Shown here: piece after piece, positions 8,047 through 17,207 of the stretch
How positions within the stretch are numbered: position 1 is the stretch's first letter
Layout: each line of letters opens with the position of its first letter
Assembly (NCBI GenBank): GCA_041390905.1
Contig: JAWKPA010000012.1
Span: 434,001-498,000 of the forward strand
Direction: 5' to 3'
Source: JACKCD01 sp041390905
Lineage (GTDB): Bacteria; Chloroflexota; Anaerolineae; Promineifilales; Promineifilaceae
Length of the DNA: 64,000 bases
Program-made: the position numbers and the translations under genes
Notes under the pieces: generated by a model
What the model was told of the DNA's origin: nothing
The model's database searches: none
Seen by the model: only the letters and a program-made list of their open reading frames with translations

Positions 8047-9903
8047 TTAAGGCTGGGCGAAGCGCAGGTGGACGGCTCCGAGGTGAACGTCGTCGCCGTC
8101 GAAAAGGAGGGTGCCGTGTTCGGGGACGCGCTGTTCGTTGACCCAGGTGCCGCTGGTTGAGTTTTGGTCGTAGAGTCGGTACTGCACCCCTTCGAGATGC
8201 AAAATGGCGTGTTGGCGGGAGACGGTGATGTCTTGCTCGAAGGCGATGTCGTTGTTGGCGGGGGAACGACCGAGACGGATGGTGGCGGCTGTCAGGGGAA
8301 ACTCGGTAGCCATGGGGGTGGTGGATTCGAGGATTTGCAGCCGGGCGAGGGCGTGGGGATGAGAGGTGGGGAGTGGGGCGTGGTCGCGTGGGGCGTGGTC
8401 GCGTGGGGCGTGGTCGCGTGGGGCGTGGTCGGTGCGAGGAGGGGCCGGTGTGCGGGTGGGTTGGCGGGGCGTTTGGCGTGGGGTGTCTGGGCCATCTTCA
8501 ATGCGTACCCGAGGCCGATGGCGTGGCCGAAACCAGCCAGCGCGCCAGCCAAAGAAAAGCAGCCCGACCAGCACTGCCAGCACCAGCAAAAAGAGGGAAA
8601 TATTGAGCAGAAGCCGCCCACCGCTGAAGCCGCTTGGTTGCAGGGCATCGGGGATAGTGGTGGCACCTTCTTCAATGAGCATTTGGATGGGGGGGCTTTG
8701 GGCGCGGATTTCCTGGTCGTCGAGGACGACGAGCTGGAAGGTGTTGCTGCCATAGGTGAGGTCGGTGATCTCGACTTCAAAGTCGGTCAGGTCGCTGGTG
8801 GGGATGTCGAAGAAGGTGTTGTTGACTTTGAGCTGGGCGGCGGTGAGGGTGCGCTCTACGCCATCGAGCCAGGAGACGGTGGCTCCAAGCCGCAAGGTTA
8901 GGGGGTCTTCAACGTTGGGTAGGGTGAGGGTGCGGCTGTCGGCGGGGATGTTGAGGGTGACGCTGGGGACGTTGGTGGGGATGTTAACGGCCGTTTGTGC
9001 CTGCACTGCCGGGTTTTCCGTTAAAGCCAGCGTGATGGTTGTTTCTCCGCCACCCGTTACCGCTGGCGTAAAGCTAATCCGCGTTTGGTTGCGGAAGCTG
9101 GCGATGCGGTTCCAGATGAGCGGCAAATCGCTCGCTTTGTCCAGATCAAGTGCCAAACCGCGTGTATTGGCGGCAATGGTGCGCATATTGGCCTTGCCCT
9201 GTTCGCGGTTTGTTTCTGTCAGGTTGGGATTGTTGCCCCAAATGGTGTGGACAGGCACCCCCATTTCGCTGGCGCGGCGGGCAATGTTGTCAAACGAGCC
9301 ACTGCTGACAACATCAGTGCCATCAGAGATGATGACGATGGACGTTGCCATGGCGGGATCGGGCTTGAGGCTGCTGATTTGGTCAAGCAGCGTGAGGGTG
9401 CTGTCTATGAGGGCGGTGGTGCCTTCGATGGGAGTGATGCCGCCCGCAAACAGGTTGCGAACGCTGTTGTGGAATTTATCGGGGGGGAGCAGGGGCAAAG
9501 CGGCCGTTTCGCCAATCTGGTAAATGGCGATGGTGTCTAGCTGTTCGGTCATGGTGGCGGGGCTGGCAAATTGGACAACGGCTTGTTCAATGGCGGTGAG
9601 TTGCTCGGCCAGGCCAGGGGTAATGTCTATTAGGAAGAGGGTGAAGGTGCCAACGGCATCGGTACCGACAACGACAGGAGGAATGGTGCTGCCGTTGGCG
9701 GTGACAGAAAGGGTCTGGCCGGAAATGTCGAGCGGTTCGCCAAATTCATCCAGCCCGTAGACGCGCATCTCGACGAGGGGTAGGCTGTCGGTGTTGGTGG
9801 CAGTGATAAAAAGCTGGGGGGCAGGCTCCTGGGCAACGGCCGTTTTTCCCACCAACAGCAGTAATAAACAAATGATTAACCAACCGAGTCTGATTTTTGC
9901 CAT
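8047..9903 (-). CDS. Membrane-anchored VWA domain protein with cytoplasmic FHA domain
   Basis: 618 residues. There is a signal peptide at 1 to about 24, ending at VAQE. A von Willebrand A-like domain (LFLIDITPG, then IVIISDGTD) covers roughly residues 80-270. Beta-rich extracellular repeats are followed by one transmembrane helix at about 431-453. A Pro/Arg-rich linker contains four DHAPR repeats. The C-terminal FHA domain (from about 535) has the phosphothreonine-binding signature LGRSPANND, SRQH and NSTSGTWVN. FHA domains bind phosphothreonine, so this may link an outside ligand to Ser/Thr kinase signalling inside, such as the kinase at 35323. The gene is divergent from a paralogue of the same architecture starting 60 bases away. 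AACGGCCGTT at 9838 encodes part of the signal peptide (KTAVA). Confidence 0.88.
   Translation of the reverse strand: MAKIRLGWLIICLLLLLVGKTAVAQEPAPQLFITATNTDSLPLVEMRVYGLDEFGEPLDISGQTLSVTANGSTIPPVVVGTDAVGTFTLFLIDITPGLAEQLTAIEQAVVQFASPATMTEQLDTIAIYQIGETAALPLLPPDKFHNSVRNLFAGGITPIEGTTALIDSTLTLLDQISSLKPDPAMATSIVIISDGTDVVSSGSFDNIARRASEMGVPVHTIWGNNPNLTETNREQGKANMRTIAANTRGLALDLDKASDLPLIWNRIASFRNQTRISFTPAVTGGGETTITLALTENPAVQAQTAVNIPTNVPSVTLNIPADSRTLTLPNVEDPLTLRLGATVSWLDGVERTLTAAQLKVNNTFFDIPTSDLTDFEVEITDLTYGSNTFQLVVLDDQEIRAQSPPIQMLIEEGATTIPDALQPSGFSGGRLLLNISLFLLVLAVLVGLLFFGWRAGWFRPRHRPRVRIEDGPDTPRQTPRQPTRTPAPPRTDHAPRDHAPRDHAPRDHAPLPTSHPHALARLQILESTTPMATEFPLTAATIRLGRSPANNDIAFEQDITVSRQHAILHLEGVQYRLYDQNSTSGTWVNEQRVPEHGTLLFDGDDVHLGAVHLRFAQP
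8375..8430. repeat. 15-bp tandem repeat coding DHAPR units
   Basis: The unit GGGGCGTGGTCGCGT is repeated 3.7 times without change (8375, 8390, 8405, 8420). On the minus strand it encodes four DHAPR/DHAPL units in the cytoplasmic linker of the VWA-FHA protein. The perfect copies imply recent expansion and likely length variation. Confidence 0.9.
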
Positions 9904-9906
9904 TCT

Positions 9907-9935
9907 TTCACCTTCGCTTACTTGTCTCGTATAAT
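9907..9935 (+). promoter_or_regulatory. Sigma-70-like promoter for the second VWA-FHA gene
   Basis: A perfect TATAAT lies at 9930-9935, with TTCACC 17 bases upstream at 9907-9912. It predicts transcription from about 9942, which excludes a TTG start at 9922 and supports ATG at 9964. Confidence 0.6.
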
Positions 9936-9963
9936 AGCAAACCGCAGTGGGAAAGTAAACATA

Positions 9964-11886
9964 ATGCGTCTAATGGGTAGAACAAACGGTAGAACAACTT
10001 TGTGGGGTGTGGGGTGTAGGGCGTGGGGCGTTGTCCTTGTGGCTACGCAATATGCTGTACGCACGCTCAAATATTGCCTGGCTTTGTTTGTTGCTGTTTG
10101 TTGGGCGGGGTCGGTGGTGGCGTGGCAGGGGGATGGGCAGCGGGTGCGGATAACGGCCGTTAATGCCGCCACCTTCCCCGACATTACCGTGCGTCTGTTG
10201 ACGCGAGATGGGGAGGGACGGCCGTTTTCTGACCCCAATGGGCTGAGTTTGCAGGAAAACGGGGTGGCTGTGGGGGAATTTGTACCCACACAAACGGCCG
10301 TTGGCGTAGATGTCACCTTTGTGATTGATGCTAACCCGACGTTGGACGAGGTGGACGACGACAGCGGGTTGACGCGACAAACCAAGGTCGAGGCCAGCAT
10401 TAGCCATTTTGCCGCTGACTTTATGCGAGCAGATGGGCTGGATGTAGTGTCGGTGGTGGTGCCGGAGGTGGGGGGGGTAAACGGCCGTTTTCACATCGAA
10501 GCCGACAGCGACCCCAACAGCGTACGGCAGGCGATGGGGCGATTTGAGCCGGGGACATTGAGCGAAACGCCGCTGGGGGCAATGCTGGAATTGGCGATTA
10601 GGGGGGCAAAGGAGCGGGAAAACGGCCGTTTTCAGGCCATTTTGCTCTTTACCGATGGGGCCAGCCTAGGGCAGCAGCTTGATTTCCCGGCGTTGCTGAC
10701 GCAGGCTGCGGATGCCGACATTTCCATTTACGCCGCCATTTTGGGGGCGCGTGCCGATGCCAACGAAGTTGCCAACGTAGAGCAGCTTACCCTACCCACC
10801 CACGCCTTTCACATCCACATGCCCCAACCTGCCGATGCCGACCCCATTTATGCCGTTTGGCAGGCGCAGCAGCAGCAGTGGCTGGTGGCGTATCGGTCGC
10901 TGCTGCGGCAAAGCGGCGGGGTGATGGTAGCCGTGGCGTGGAACGGGGCTACTGCTACTGCTACCGAGCAGATTGAGCTGACAGCTCCCCGCCTGTCGCT
11001 ATCCTTGCCAAACCGGGTAATTGCGCGGGTGGGGGAAGCCCCGGACACGCCGTTGGCGGAACTTCGTCCCGGCAGCGTTGTGCTGCCGCTGCAATTAGTC
11101 TGGCCGAATGGGGTGGCGCGGCCGCTGGCCGAAGCGCAACTGTTTGTGAACGGACAGCCGGCCGCCACGGGCGACATCGCTGCCGATGGGGCGGTGCAGT
11201 TTGTGTGGGATTTGCAGGCAGTGAGCGCAGGGCAATATCAACTGGTTGCGGTGGTGACGGATGAGTTGGAGGTGCAGGCGACGAGTGAGCCGCTGCTGGT
11301 GGAGGTGCGGCTGGAACGGCCGTTATCCTTGCAAACACCTGCTGCCACAGCCGCAGCCGTGGAGCCGGAAGTGCCGCTGCCGGGTGTTTCACTGGGGCAG
11401 GCATTGCTGGCACTGGCTGGCATTGCGCTGCTGGGGTTGCTGCTCTTTTTCCTGCGCTGGTGGGGGACACGACCGAGGCGAGCGATCATGGCCGAGGTGG
11501 AGCCGGTTGTGGATGAGAAGGGCGTGGGGAGTGGGGAGGAAGAAACGGCCGTTAAGCCCACCTTCCCCACGCTGGTTTGCACCGATGCTGCCGTGTCGCT
11601 GGGAACCGTGACCTTGCTTGCCGATAACATCACCTTTGGCCGCGACCCTGAACATGCCCAAATTGTGTTGTCTGACCGCAGCGTCTCGCGGCTGCACGCC
11701 CGCATTCGGCAGAGCGGCGGTGGCTATTGGCTTTATGATGAAGGGAGCGCCAACGGCACGCTGCGGAACTTTGAACGGCTAGGGCTTGCTCCGCAGCCAT
11801 TGGGTAATGGGGATGAGGTGCAAATGGGGCGCATTAAGATGCGTTTTTATTGGCAATTGCCTGAAAGCGGGGGGAACGTGGACTGA
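9964..11886 (+). CDS. Membrane-anchored VWA domain protein with cytoplasmic FHA domain (paralogue)
   Basis: About 640 residues. The architecture mirrors the divergent neighbour: a hydrophobic leader ending near AGSVVAWQG, a VWA domain (VTFVIDANPT, then AILLFTDGAS), an extracellular beta-rich region, a transmembrane helix near 480-500, and a C-terminal FHA domain (FGRDPEHAQIVLSD, SRLHAR, GSANGT). The start is uncertain. ATG at 9964 follows the TATAAT box, but the first 30 codons (10 kb region) include a GTGGGGTGTGGGG low-complexity stretch that also occurs in intergenic repeats here, so the signal peptide is unusually long. The pair probably forms a two-gene phosphothreonine-reading surface module; its function is unknown. 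Six or more AACGGCCGTT-like copies lie inside the gene. Confidence 0.85.
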   Translation: MRLMGRTNGRTTLWGVGCRAWGVVLVATQYAVRTLKYCLALFVAVCWAGSVVAWQGDGQRVRITAVNAATFPDITVRLLTRDGEGRPFSDPNGLSLQENGVAVGEFVPTQTAVGVDVTFVIDANPTLDEVDDDSGLTRQTKVEASISHFAADFMRADGLDVVSVVVPEVGGVNGRFHIEADSDPNSVRQAMGRFEPGTLSETPLGAMLELAIRGAKERENGRFQAILLFTDGASLGQQLDFPALLTQAADADISIYAAILGARADANEVANVEQLTLPTHAFHIHMPQPADADPIYAVWQAQQQQWLVAYRSLLRQSGGVMVAVAWNGATATATEQIELTAPRLSLSLPNRVIARVGEAPDTPLAELRPGSVVLPLQLVWPNGVARPLAEAQLFVNGQPAATGDIAADGAVQFVWDLQAVSAGQYQLVAVVTDELEVQATSEPLLVEVRLERPLSLQTPAATAAAVEPEVPLPGVSLGQALLALAGIALLGLLLFFLRWWGTRPRRAIMAEVEPVVDEKGVGSGEEETAVKPTFPTLVCTDAAVSLGTVTLLADNITFGRDPEHAQIVLSDRSVSRLHARIRQSGGGYWLYDEGSANGTLRNFERLGLAPQPLGNGDEVQMGRIKMRFYWQLPESGGNVD

Positions 11887-12121
11887 TGTGGGTAGATGAT
11901 GTTACTGGTTGTTTTTGACGACAGAATGGGTGAGGGGGAAACGGCCGTTTCTCCCCACCACCTCACACTTCCAAACTGTGATCAACGGCCGTTTCTGATA
12001 AAAACAGATGCGCGGATGACGCGGATTGGAGCGGATTTTCGCGGATTTTTTGGCCGTTTCCCCCCCCGTGATCTTTCCTGTCCATGTTAAAAATGGAAAA
12101 ACGGCCGTTTCCCCTCATTCG

Positions 12122-12523
12122 TTAATTGCTGGTCAATTTGGTTAAAAGTGGTACTGGGTATTGTTGGATCTTATGATCCGTGGTAGCTAGAAGCATCCCA
12201 TGCTCAATAGTTTGGCAAATTAGTAAACGATCAAAGGGATCACGATGAAGCGTAGGCAGCTTAACAAGTTGGGCAATGCTGGCCTCACCAATGATCAGGC
12301 TTTCAATCTGGTGCCGTTGACGCTGTCTGGGAATGTAAGATTCGGGTGATTGGGGTAACGGAAGTTTGCCCAATTGGTATTTGATCACAATCTCCCAAAA
12401 CGAAGCAACACTCAGATAAACCAGGTTGTCAGCATCACGAATGCTGTCCAACATGAAACCTGGCAAACGATTGTCCCCACTGATGTACCAGAGAAAAACT
12501 TGCGTATCAAGCAAAATCTTCAT
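12122..12523 (-). CDS. PIN domain toxin, VapC family
   Basis: 133 residues, the usual VapC size. The acidic residues of the PIN nuclease site are in place: Asp6 (LLDTQ), Glu44 (SFWEIVIK), Asp95/Asp98 (HRDPFDRLL) and Asp116 (TTDHK). It belongs to the PIN subgroup with LDTQVFLW at the N-terminus. The start codon overlaps the stop of the upstream small gene in an ATGA, a translationally coupled toxin-antitoxin layout. It is presumed to be a ribonuclease acting on tRNA or rRNA. Confidence 0.88.
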   Translation of the reverse strand: MKILLDTQVFLWYISGDNRLPGFMLDSIRDADNLVYLSVASFWEIVIKYQLGKLPLPQSPESYIPRQRQRHQIESLIIGEASIAQLVKLPTLHRDPFDRLLICQTIEHGMLLATTDHKIQQYPVPLLTKLTSN

Positions 12524-12738
12524 TCGCCTTCAAAAGTGGTTAAAATATCTTCAGGCAAGGCTTCGTCAAAATCACCTGGCACAACAAACTCGCCAGCACA
12601 CAAGCCATAAGGACGTGGCTCTTTGTCACGTGGTGCATCCAGAATGGTAACCAATGCCTGCCGTGGGCTGCTTAACTGAACAGGTTTGAGGAGCTTAACA
12701 ACACCATTTTTATCAATAATGGCTTCTACTGTTTGCAT
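12520..12738 (-). CDS. VapB-like antitoxin
   Basis: 72 residues starting MQTVEAIIDKNGVVKLLKP, the beta-strand opening typical of AbrB/DUF104-like antitoxins that sit before PIN toxins. It ends in an acidic tail (PEDILTTFEGE) likely to contact the toxin. It overlaps the toxin by ATGA. A longer reading frame continues upstream through the repeat array, but ATG at 12738 gives the natural protein. Confidence 0.75.
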   Translation of the reverse strand: MQTVEAIIDKNGVVKLLKPVQLSSPRQALVTILDAPRDKEPRPYGLCAGEFVVPGDFDEALPEDILTTFEGE

Positions 12739-13338
12739 ATTCTTGCTCTGTAACAAAGATTGAACATTTATTGCAACTACTCTACAACGGCCGTTTCTGT
12801 CACACCTGCGATTAACTACAAAACGGCCACCTCTAGTATAACATAAACAGGGCTGTAGGTGGGTGTAGGAAACGGCCGTTTCCCGTGTACTTCTGTGTCC
12901 AGAAACGGCCGTTTTTCCCCCAACATTTCTATGGAACGCGAACGAACACGGATAAAAACGGCCGTTTTCCCCCAACACTTCTACAGGATGCGGACGAACG
13001 CGGACAAAACGGCCGTTTTTCCCCAACATTTCTATGGAACGCGAACGAACACGGATAAAAACGGCCGTTTTTCCCCCAACATTTCAATAGGACGCGGACG
13101 AACACGGACAAAACGGCCGTTTTCCCCCCAACACTTCTATGGGACGCGGACGAACACGGACAAAACGGCCGTTTCTCCCCCTGCTCTTCTACTCCCCTGC
13201 TAAAAAACGGCCGTTTTTCCCCCAACATTTTATAGGACGCGGACGAACACGGACCAACGCGGATGAAAACGGCCGTTTTTGCCCCTGCTCCCCACCCTCT
13301 CTGCGATTGCCTAAAAATCAAGGTGAGCAATCTTCTTA
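12739..13338. repeat. Gene-free region with tandem AACGGCCGTT array (about 52-bp units)
   Basis: No gene is seen here. The palindrome AACGGCCGTT starts at 12787, 12871, 12904, 12957, 13008, 13060, 13112, 13164, 13206 and 13268. Between 12904 and 13164 the spacing is 53, 51, 52, 52 and 52. The unit is the palindrome, then TTCCCCCAACA, TTTCTATGGGACG and CGGACGAACACGGA. Units differ from each other by scattered substitutions, so the array is not very recent. The same CGGACGAACACGG words occur alone at about 26104 and, more diverged, at 12010. Confidence 0.92.
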
Positions 13339-14664
13339 TCAAGAAAGCATAGGCACCTCATCAATAATAATCGGCTTTTCTTGATTTGTGATGTCAATGA
13401 CCAAGAGTGAATCATCAGTAAAGGCATAAATAATATTCGGCTCAATTTCATAATAACTATGTACAGGAGATTGGTGATCCGGAATGCCCAAGCCCGACAG
13501 TTCTTGCCCATTGGTAGCATCAAAAAACGATACATAACTTCCACAAGAGCCGCCGTCACATGTATATCCTCCGAGGAAGATATAATTTTCAGAAACTTGG
13601 AAGGCAAAATGATTAAGATCGCCCATAATAATTTGACGATCATCGTTGCGTATGACTGTTGGTTCCTTCTCCTGTAACTCGCTCACAATTGTTAGGGTCT
13701 GTGCCTCCCATAAGAGGTAAAGCCTATCATCTTTCCAGATAGAAGGAGAGTAAGCTAATTTTTCAGTATCTAGTGGTAAATTGACTGGTTGGTATTCTGG
13801 TTGACTGGGATCAGCTACATCAATGTTCATTAACTCATCCCCAAGGGCATACAGGTTTTCTTCTAGTACTGACCAAGTAGCAACTTGTCTTAAATCTACA
13901 ATCCCTAATTGTTCCAGTGAGTTTGGCTCAACGATAGAAAAGATAACAACTTGATTTTCTTGATCAGCCAAAGACGTTTCATCAATATAAAGGCGATTGC
14001 CTTGAACCTCTAGTTGAAAAATTTTAAATGGAATATCAATTTTTGTAATGGTTTCAAATTGACATTTCGCCGATAAGTTTAAAAGAATGACAGTTGATTC
14101 ATTAGTAAAGTAAGCTACCCCGTTCTGTACCTGTAGAGTAGAAATATGAGGCCAGTCTGGAAACCCCCAAAACCCTAAAAATTGGGGGGCTGCTGGGTTG
14201 GCAATGTTAAAGATGCCAATATATTGCTCTACAGCCAAATAGAGCAAAGGATAAGCGATTGCGACCCGTTGATTGTGGCTTCCGCTCATATCAATCTGGT
14301 CAGGGAATGCTTGACCTGGCAAGCCCCCTGTGTTTTTGCAAGGAACATCTGGGGCTGGCGGCGTTGGTTTAATGGTGGGCGTTGGTGTCGGTGACGATGT
14401 GGCCGTCGGCAATGGCGCAGGTGTCAGGGTAGCTGTAGGCGTTGATGTTGGCAAGGGTTCCTGGGTGGCTGGGGAGATAGTGGAACGACTTTGAATATCA
14501 CTTATCTCTGTTGGTTTTTCCATTGAACCAACCTGGTTCTTTGTCGGAGCAGAAGTCACTTGATTTTCCTGATAGCTTGCAGGCTGGCAGCCCGTTAATC
14601 CATAGGTTAATGCCACTATCATTAAAAACATCACATACAATTGCTGAATTCTCTTGCTGATCAT
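13339..14664 (-). CDS. LVIVD-repeat-like secreted lipoprotein
   Basis: About 441 residues from ATG 14664, preceded by GGGAG. A lipoprotein signal ends in the lipobox LTGC. A Thr/Pro-rich linker (TPTPT type) of about 60 residues follows. The rest is a beta-propeller-like domain of repeats containing IFNIANPAAPQFLG, IDVADPSQPEY and VIDITNQEKPII, the LVIVD repeat pattern. It is likely anchored on the outer face of the membrane; the ligand is unknown. It lies directly downstream of the broken RHS gene on the same strand. The AT-richer composition and absence of AACGGCCGTT fit an acquired segment. Confidence 0.75.
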   Translation of the reverse strand: MISKRIQQLYVMFLMIVALTYGLTGCQPASYQENQVTSAPTKNQVGSMEKPTEISDIQSRSTISPATQEPLPTSTPTATLTPAPLPTATSSPTPTPTIKPTPPAPDVPCKNTGGLPGQAFPDQIDMSGSHNQRVAIAYPLLYLAVEQYIGIFNIANPAAPQFLGFWGFPDWPHISTLQVQNGVAYFTNESTVILLNLSAKCQFETITKIDIPFKIFQLEVQGNRLYIDETSLADQENQVVIFSIVEPNSLEQLGIVDLRQVATWSVLEENLYALGDELMNIDVADPSQPEYQPVNLPLDTEKLAYSPSIWKDDRLYLLWEAQTLTIVSELQEKEPTVIRNDDRQIIMGDLNHFAFQVSENYIFLGGYTCDGGSCGSYVSFFDATNGQELSGLGIPDHQSPVHSYYEIEPNIIYAFTDDSLLVIDITNQEKPIIIDEVPMLS

Positions 14665-14691
14665 GCAATTCTCCCTCAAAAACGTGTTGCT

Positions 14692-16744
14692 TTACTTCGT
14701 GTAATACCCACCTAGTTGTCGAGATGGATCATTAGAATAACCAGGCTGGTACCTTGTTCCCGATGAAAGCCCTTGAAAAGCCAGTAACTCCGTCTGCAAA
14801 TCTGTTGATAAGTAGGGAAAAGGATTGACAAAATGATTATCAGATATGCGTCTGATTTCAATGAGAACATGCCTTTCCGTCGTCTCAAGGTAACCAATGA
14901 TTGTATCTGGAGTTACTTCATCACCAGAAGCAACTTGAATATCCTGTAGGTGACCATTAATTAACTCATAATCAGCATAAGCAGGATGAGCCAAATTTAC
15001 TCTACCCGGAGCATAGCCATTCGTTGTGCTTGTACTGCTGACTGTACAATAACAACCTGCATATACCGGGATTAGAGGCCGTGCTGCTGTGCCGTAAGTG
15101 CCATCAAACTCCCAGAGTTTTGCTTTTTGATTCCATGTTCCACCAAATGACAAATTAGCAGACTTCCCATAATCCAGCCCTGCATGTTGTCCCCCATTTG
15201 TGCTATAGCCAATTTCTTCAGAAATTTCTGTATATCCATAATATTGAACCCAATCAGGATCTGCGATTGGTGAGCGTACCCAAATAGGTGTTATTGGAGG
15301 TGGGGGCGGTAAAGGGGTTGCCCCCCCATTACAGTTGCCAGGGGTAACAGCATCCGCATTCGAATCATAACAAACATGGCCTGTAGGATCTGAAAAACGA
15401 ATTGGTGAATTTAGCGAATAGGTGTACCTATTAAACTGCTGCGGGTTGGCGGGGTCGGGGACAATGGTGTCGGCTGAGGCAAAACGGCCAACCGAAGATA
15501 GCATTATATTGTCCATGCCGCGAACCGCTTCTGGGTTGCAGCGGATAGGACGCTCCATTGAGAATCAGGGTAAAGCGGTTTAGCTCAAAATTGTTTCCCC
15601 CCTTTGGATTCCCATTCAGATACCCATACATTCTGGACGCATTGCCGTTAATGATCTGCGGCGTAGACATGCTCCACCCCAGCCCCAAATCCGATGTGGA
15701 AAGCGGGTACCGCGCTCCGTCCACCCCCCGGCTGCCATAGCTCATGGACAGGGAAGGAGCCAGCCCACCTTGACCCGGTGGCAACTCAATAGGGTAGCTG
15801 TAGGTAGCGGAGCCGCTGTAGGCCGACACCCCCGGCGGGTTATAGGTCAGGTTCCACGCCGCCACATCGCTCCCACCCTGATACGAAGAAAAATGGGTCG
15901 TCTGAAAGCTCAACGTTCCGGCTGCGGCATCTACAACAAAGGGAACTGGTTGCCACGGCTCATCCTGCTTTTCTCGCGTCTGCACATAAAAGCTGCTTTC
16001 CTCCCGATTGGGCAAATCTACCATATCGTTTAGGGCAATCGTCATCGTAATGGGTTTGTCAAAGGTAATAATCTCGCTGTTGTTGTCATACGCCTCAATA
16101 TCAAAGGCAAACAGCAGGCCGCTGCTTTGCTCTGGCAGCGGGGTTAATTCATTTAACTGAAAACGAATCTCAGCCTCTTTGTTCAGCCAGCCGGGAGGAA
16201 AATCTGTCCGGAACCGATTGTTGAAAAATGCCGCCTGACCGCCATCTTGCCCAATCTGCTTGTTCTCTGGCGGTGCTGGTTTGAAAGGAATGTTTTTGCG
16301 GGCGGCCGTAGATGCCTGCCACACGCTACTGACTGTGACTTCAAAAGCCACGGCTCCCGGCTTGGCTCCTGAACTTTGCAGCGTGTAAACAAGCTCATGT
16401 ACCTCACCCGGCAGCAAATCGGCCAGATTGATCAGGGCTTCAAGCGCCCCGGTGTCGGGTATGCTTTCCCCTGTCAGATAGCGCAACCCCGGCACGTAGG
16501 GCAGCTTAATCTGGATGCTTTCCTGCAAGACGTTCGAATCGTTTTGCACGGTGATGGTAATCTCAAATTGTTCTCCCAGTTCAACGGGACGGCGCGGCGT
16601 TTCCAGGGCCAGGCTCAGTTCACCTTCAATGGGCGGTATGTCCTCTTCTGTGCTTTGCGCCAGGGCAAGGCGGTCAGCGGCCAGGGTAAACAAAAAGGCA
16701 AAGATTATGACAGACAGCGTGGTCAGCAGCGGCTGCTTTTTCAT
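14692..16744 (-). pseudogene. RHS/SpvB-like protein, internally deleted and frameshifted, with M23-like C-terminus
   Basis: Two overlapping frames. The 5' frame (16744 to 15431) has a signal peptide (MKKQPLLTTL start, ALAQ end), a domain resembling DUF11/CARDB, and the SpvB/TcdB N-terminal signature YSYPIELPPGQGGLAPSLSMSY. The 3' frame (15558 to 14692) begins abruptly in an RHS core (SSVGRFASADTIVPDPANPQ, YTYSLNSPIRFSDPTG). It ends in an M23 peptidase-like domain (HAGLDYG, INGHLQ, RHVLIEIR). The 1500 or so residues of RHS repeats expected between them are missing, and the frames do not join, with the break near 15500-15560. In the M23 part the usual HLHFE reads HVLIE, losing one metal ligand. 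It is either a decayed toxin-delivery protein or an assembly collapse across RHS repeats. Low GC. Confidence 0.8.
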
Positions 16745-16818
16745 GCGGAATTCCTGCATCAGTTGCTGGGTAAATGGGCAAGATACCCAGCAGGTTTTGC
16801 TTTTTTAGGTTTTGGGTA

Positions 16819-16851
16819 AGAAGTTCAACTTCTCCCAGAAGTTGAACTTCT
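16819..16851. repeat. Hairpin repeat family A, copy 3
   Basis: Exact arms at 16819-16833 and 16837-16851 with a three-base loop. It sits in the long predicted 5' leader of the RHS relic. Confidence 0.9.
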
Positions 16852-17101
16852 AGTAGATTCAGTTGTGTGAAAGGAAAAAGGGAGCGCCGTTAGGGGGCGG
16901 CAGCCACAGAGGTGGAGGGAGGGGGGAAGATGTGGGGTTGGGTGATAAAGGTGGTTAAAACAGAGGCGGCATCATGCCTGAAGCAAGCCAGGGGCAAACA
17001 GGCAAGCGACGTGAGTGAGTGAGTGTAATAAGTAAGACAGAAACCGCATCTTGCTTTCCTCCCACACGGGACAATAGACTGAGTTTATAAGCGATGCGGG
17101 A

Positions 17102-17129
17102 ATTATGGAGAGACGAGGTTGTTTGTCAA
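17102..17129 (-). promoter_or_regulatory. Minus-strand promoter toward the RHS relic
   Basis: On the minus strand TTGACA (17124-17129) is followed after 16 bases by CATAAT (17102-17107). Transcription would begin near 17096, giving a leader of about 350 bases before the ATG at 16744. The interval 16852-17100 holds no recognisable gene or RNA; it is G-rich on the plus strand. Confidence 0.5.
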
Positions 17130-17173
17130 GTAAGATAGAGACTGGCTGAAATTCACGAATTTACGGATTGTTT

Positions 17174-17202
17174 TTGCTAACGGCAGGTAATCATGTTATA
17201 CT
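17174..17202 (+). promoter_or_regulatory. Promoter of the nusA-infB operon
   Basis: TTGCTA (17174-17179) and TATACT (17197-17202) are separated by exactly 17 bases. The predicted start at about 17208-17209 coincides with the 5' strand of the long-range helix of the leader. Confidence 0.65.
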
Positions 17203-17207
17203 TACGA

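Noticed and set aside
8164..8901. 245-codon plus-strand open frame opposite the first VWA-FHA gene
   Set aside because: Low-complexity translation (GVVAWGVVAWG) of the DHAPR microsatellite; antisense artefact.
9922..9963. TTG start for the second VWA-FHA protein at 9922
   Set aside because: It overlaps the TATAAT box at 9930-9935, upstream of the predicted transcript start.
12739..13029. N-terminal extension of the VapB-like antitoxin through the repeat array
   Set aside because: The extension only translates repeats; the ATG at 12738 gives a natural antitoxin.
12871..13277. CRISPR-like array
   Set aside because: The spacing is regular, but the inter-palindrome sequences are the same unit with point differences, not unique spacers, and no cas genes are near.
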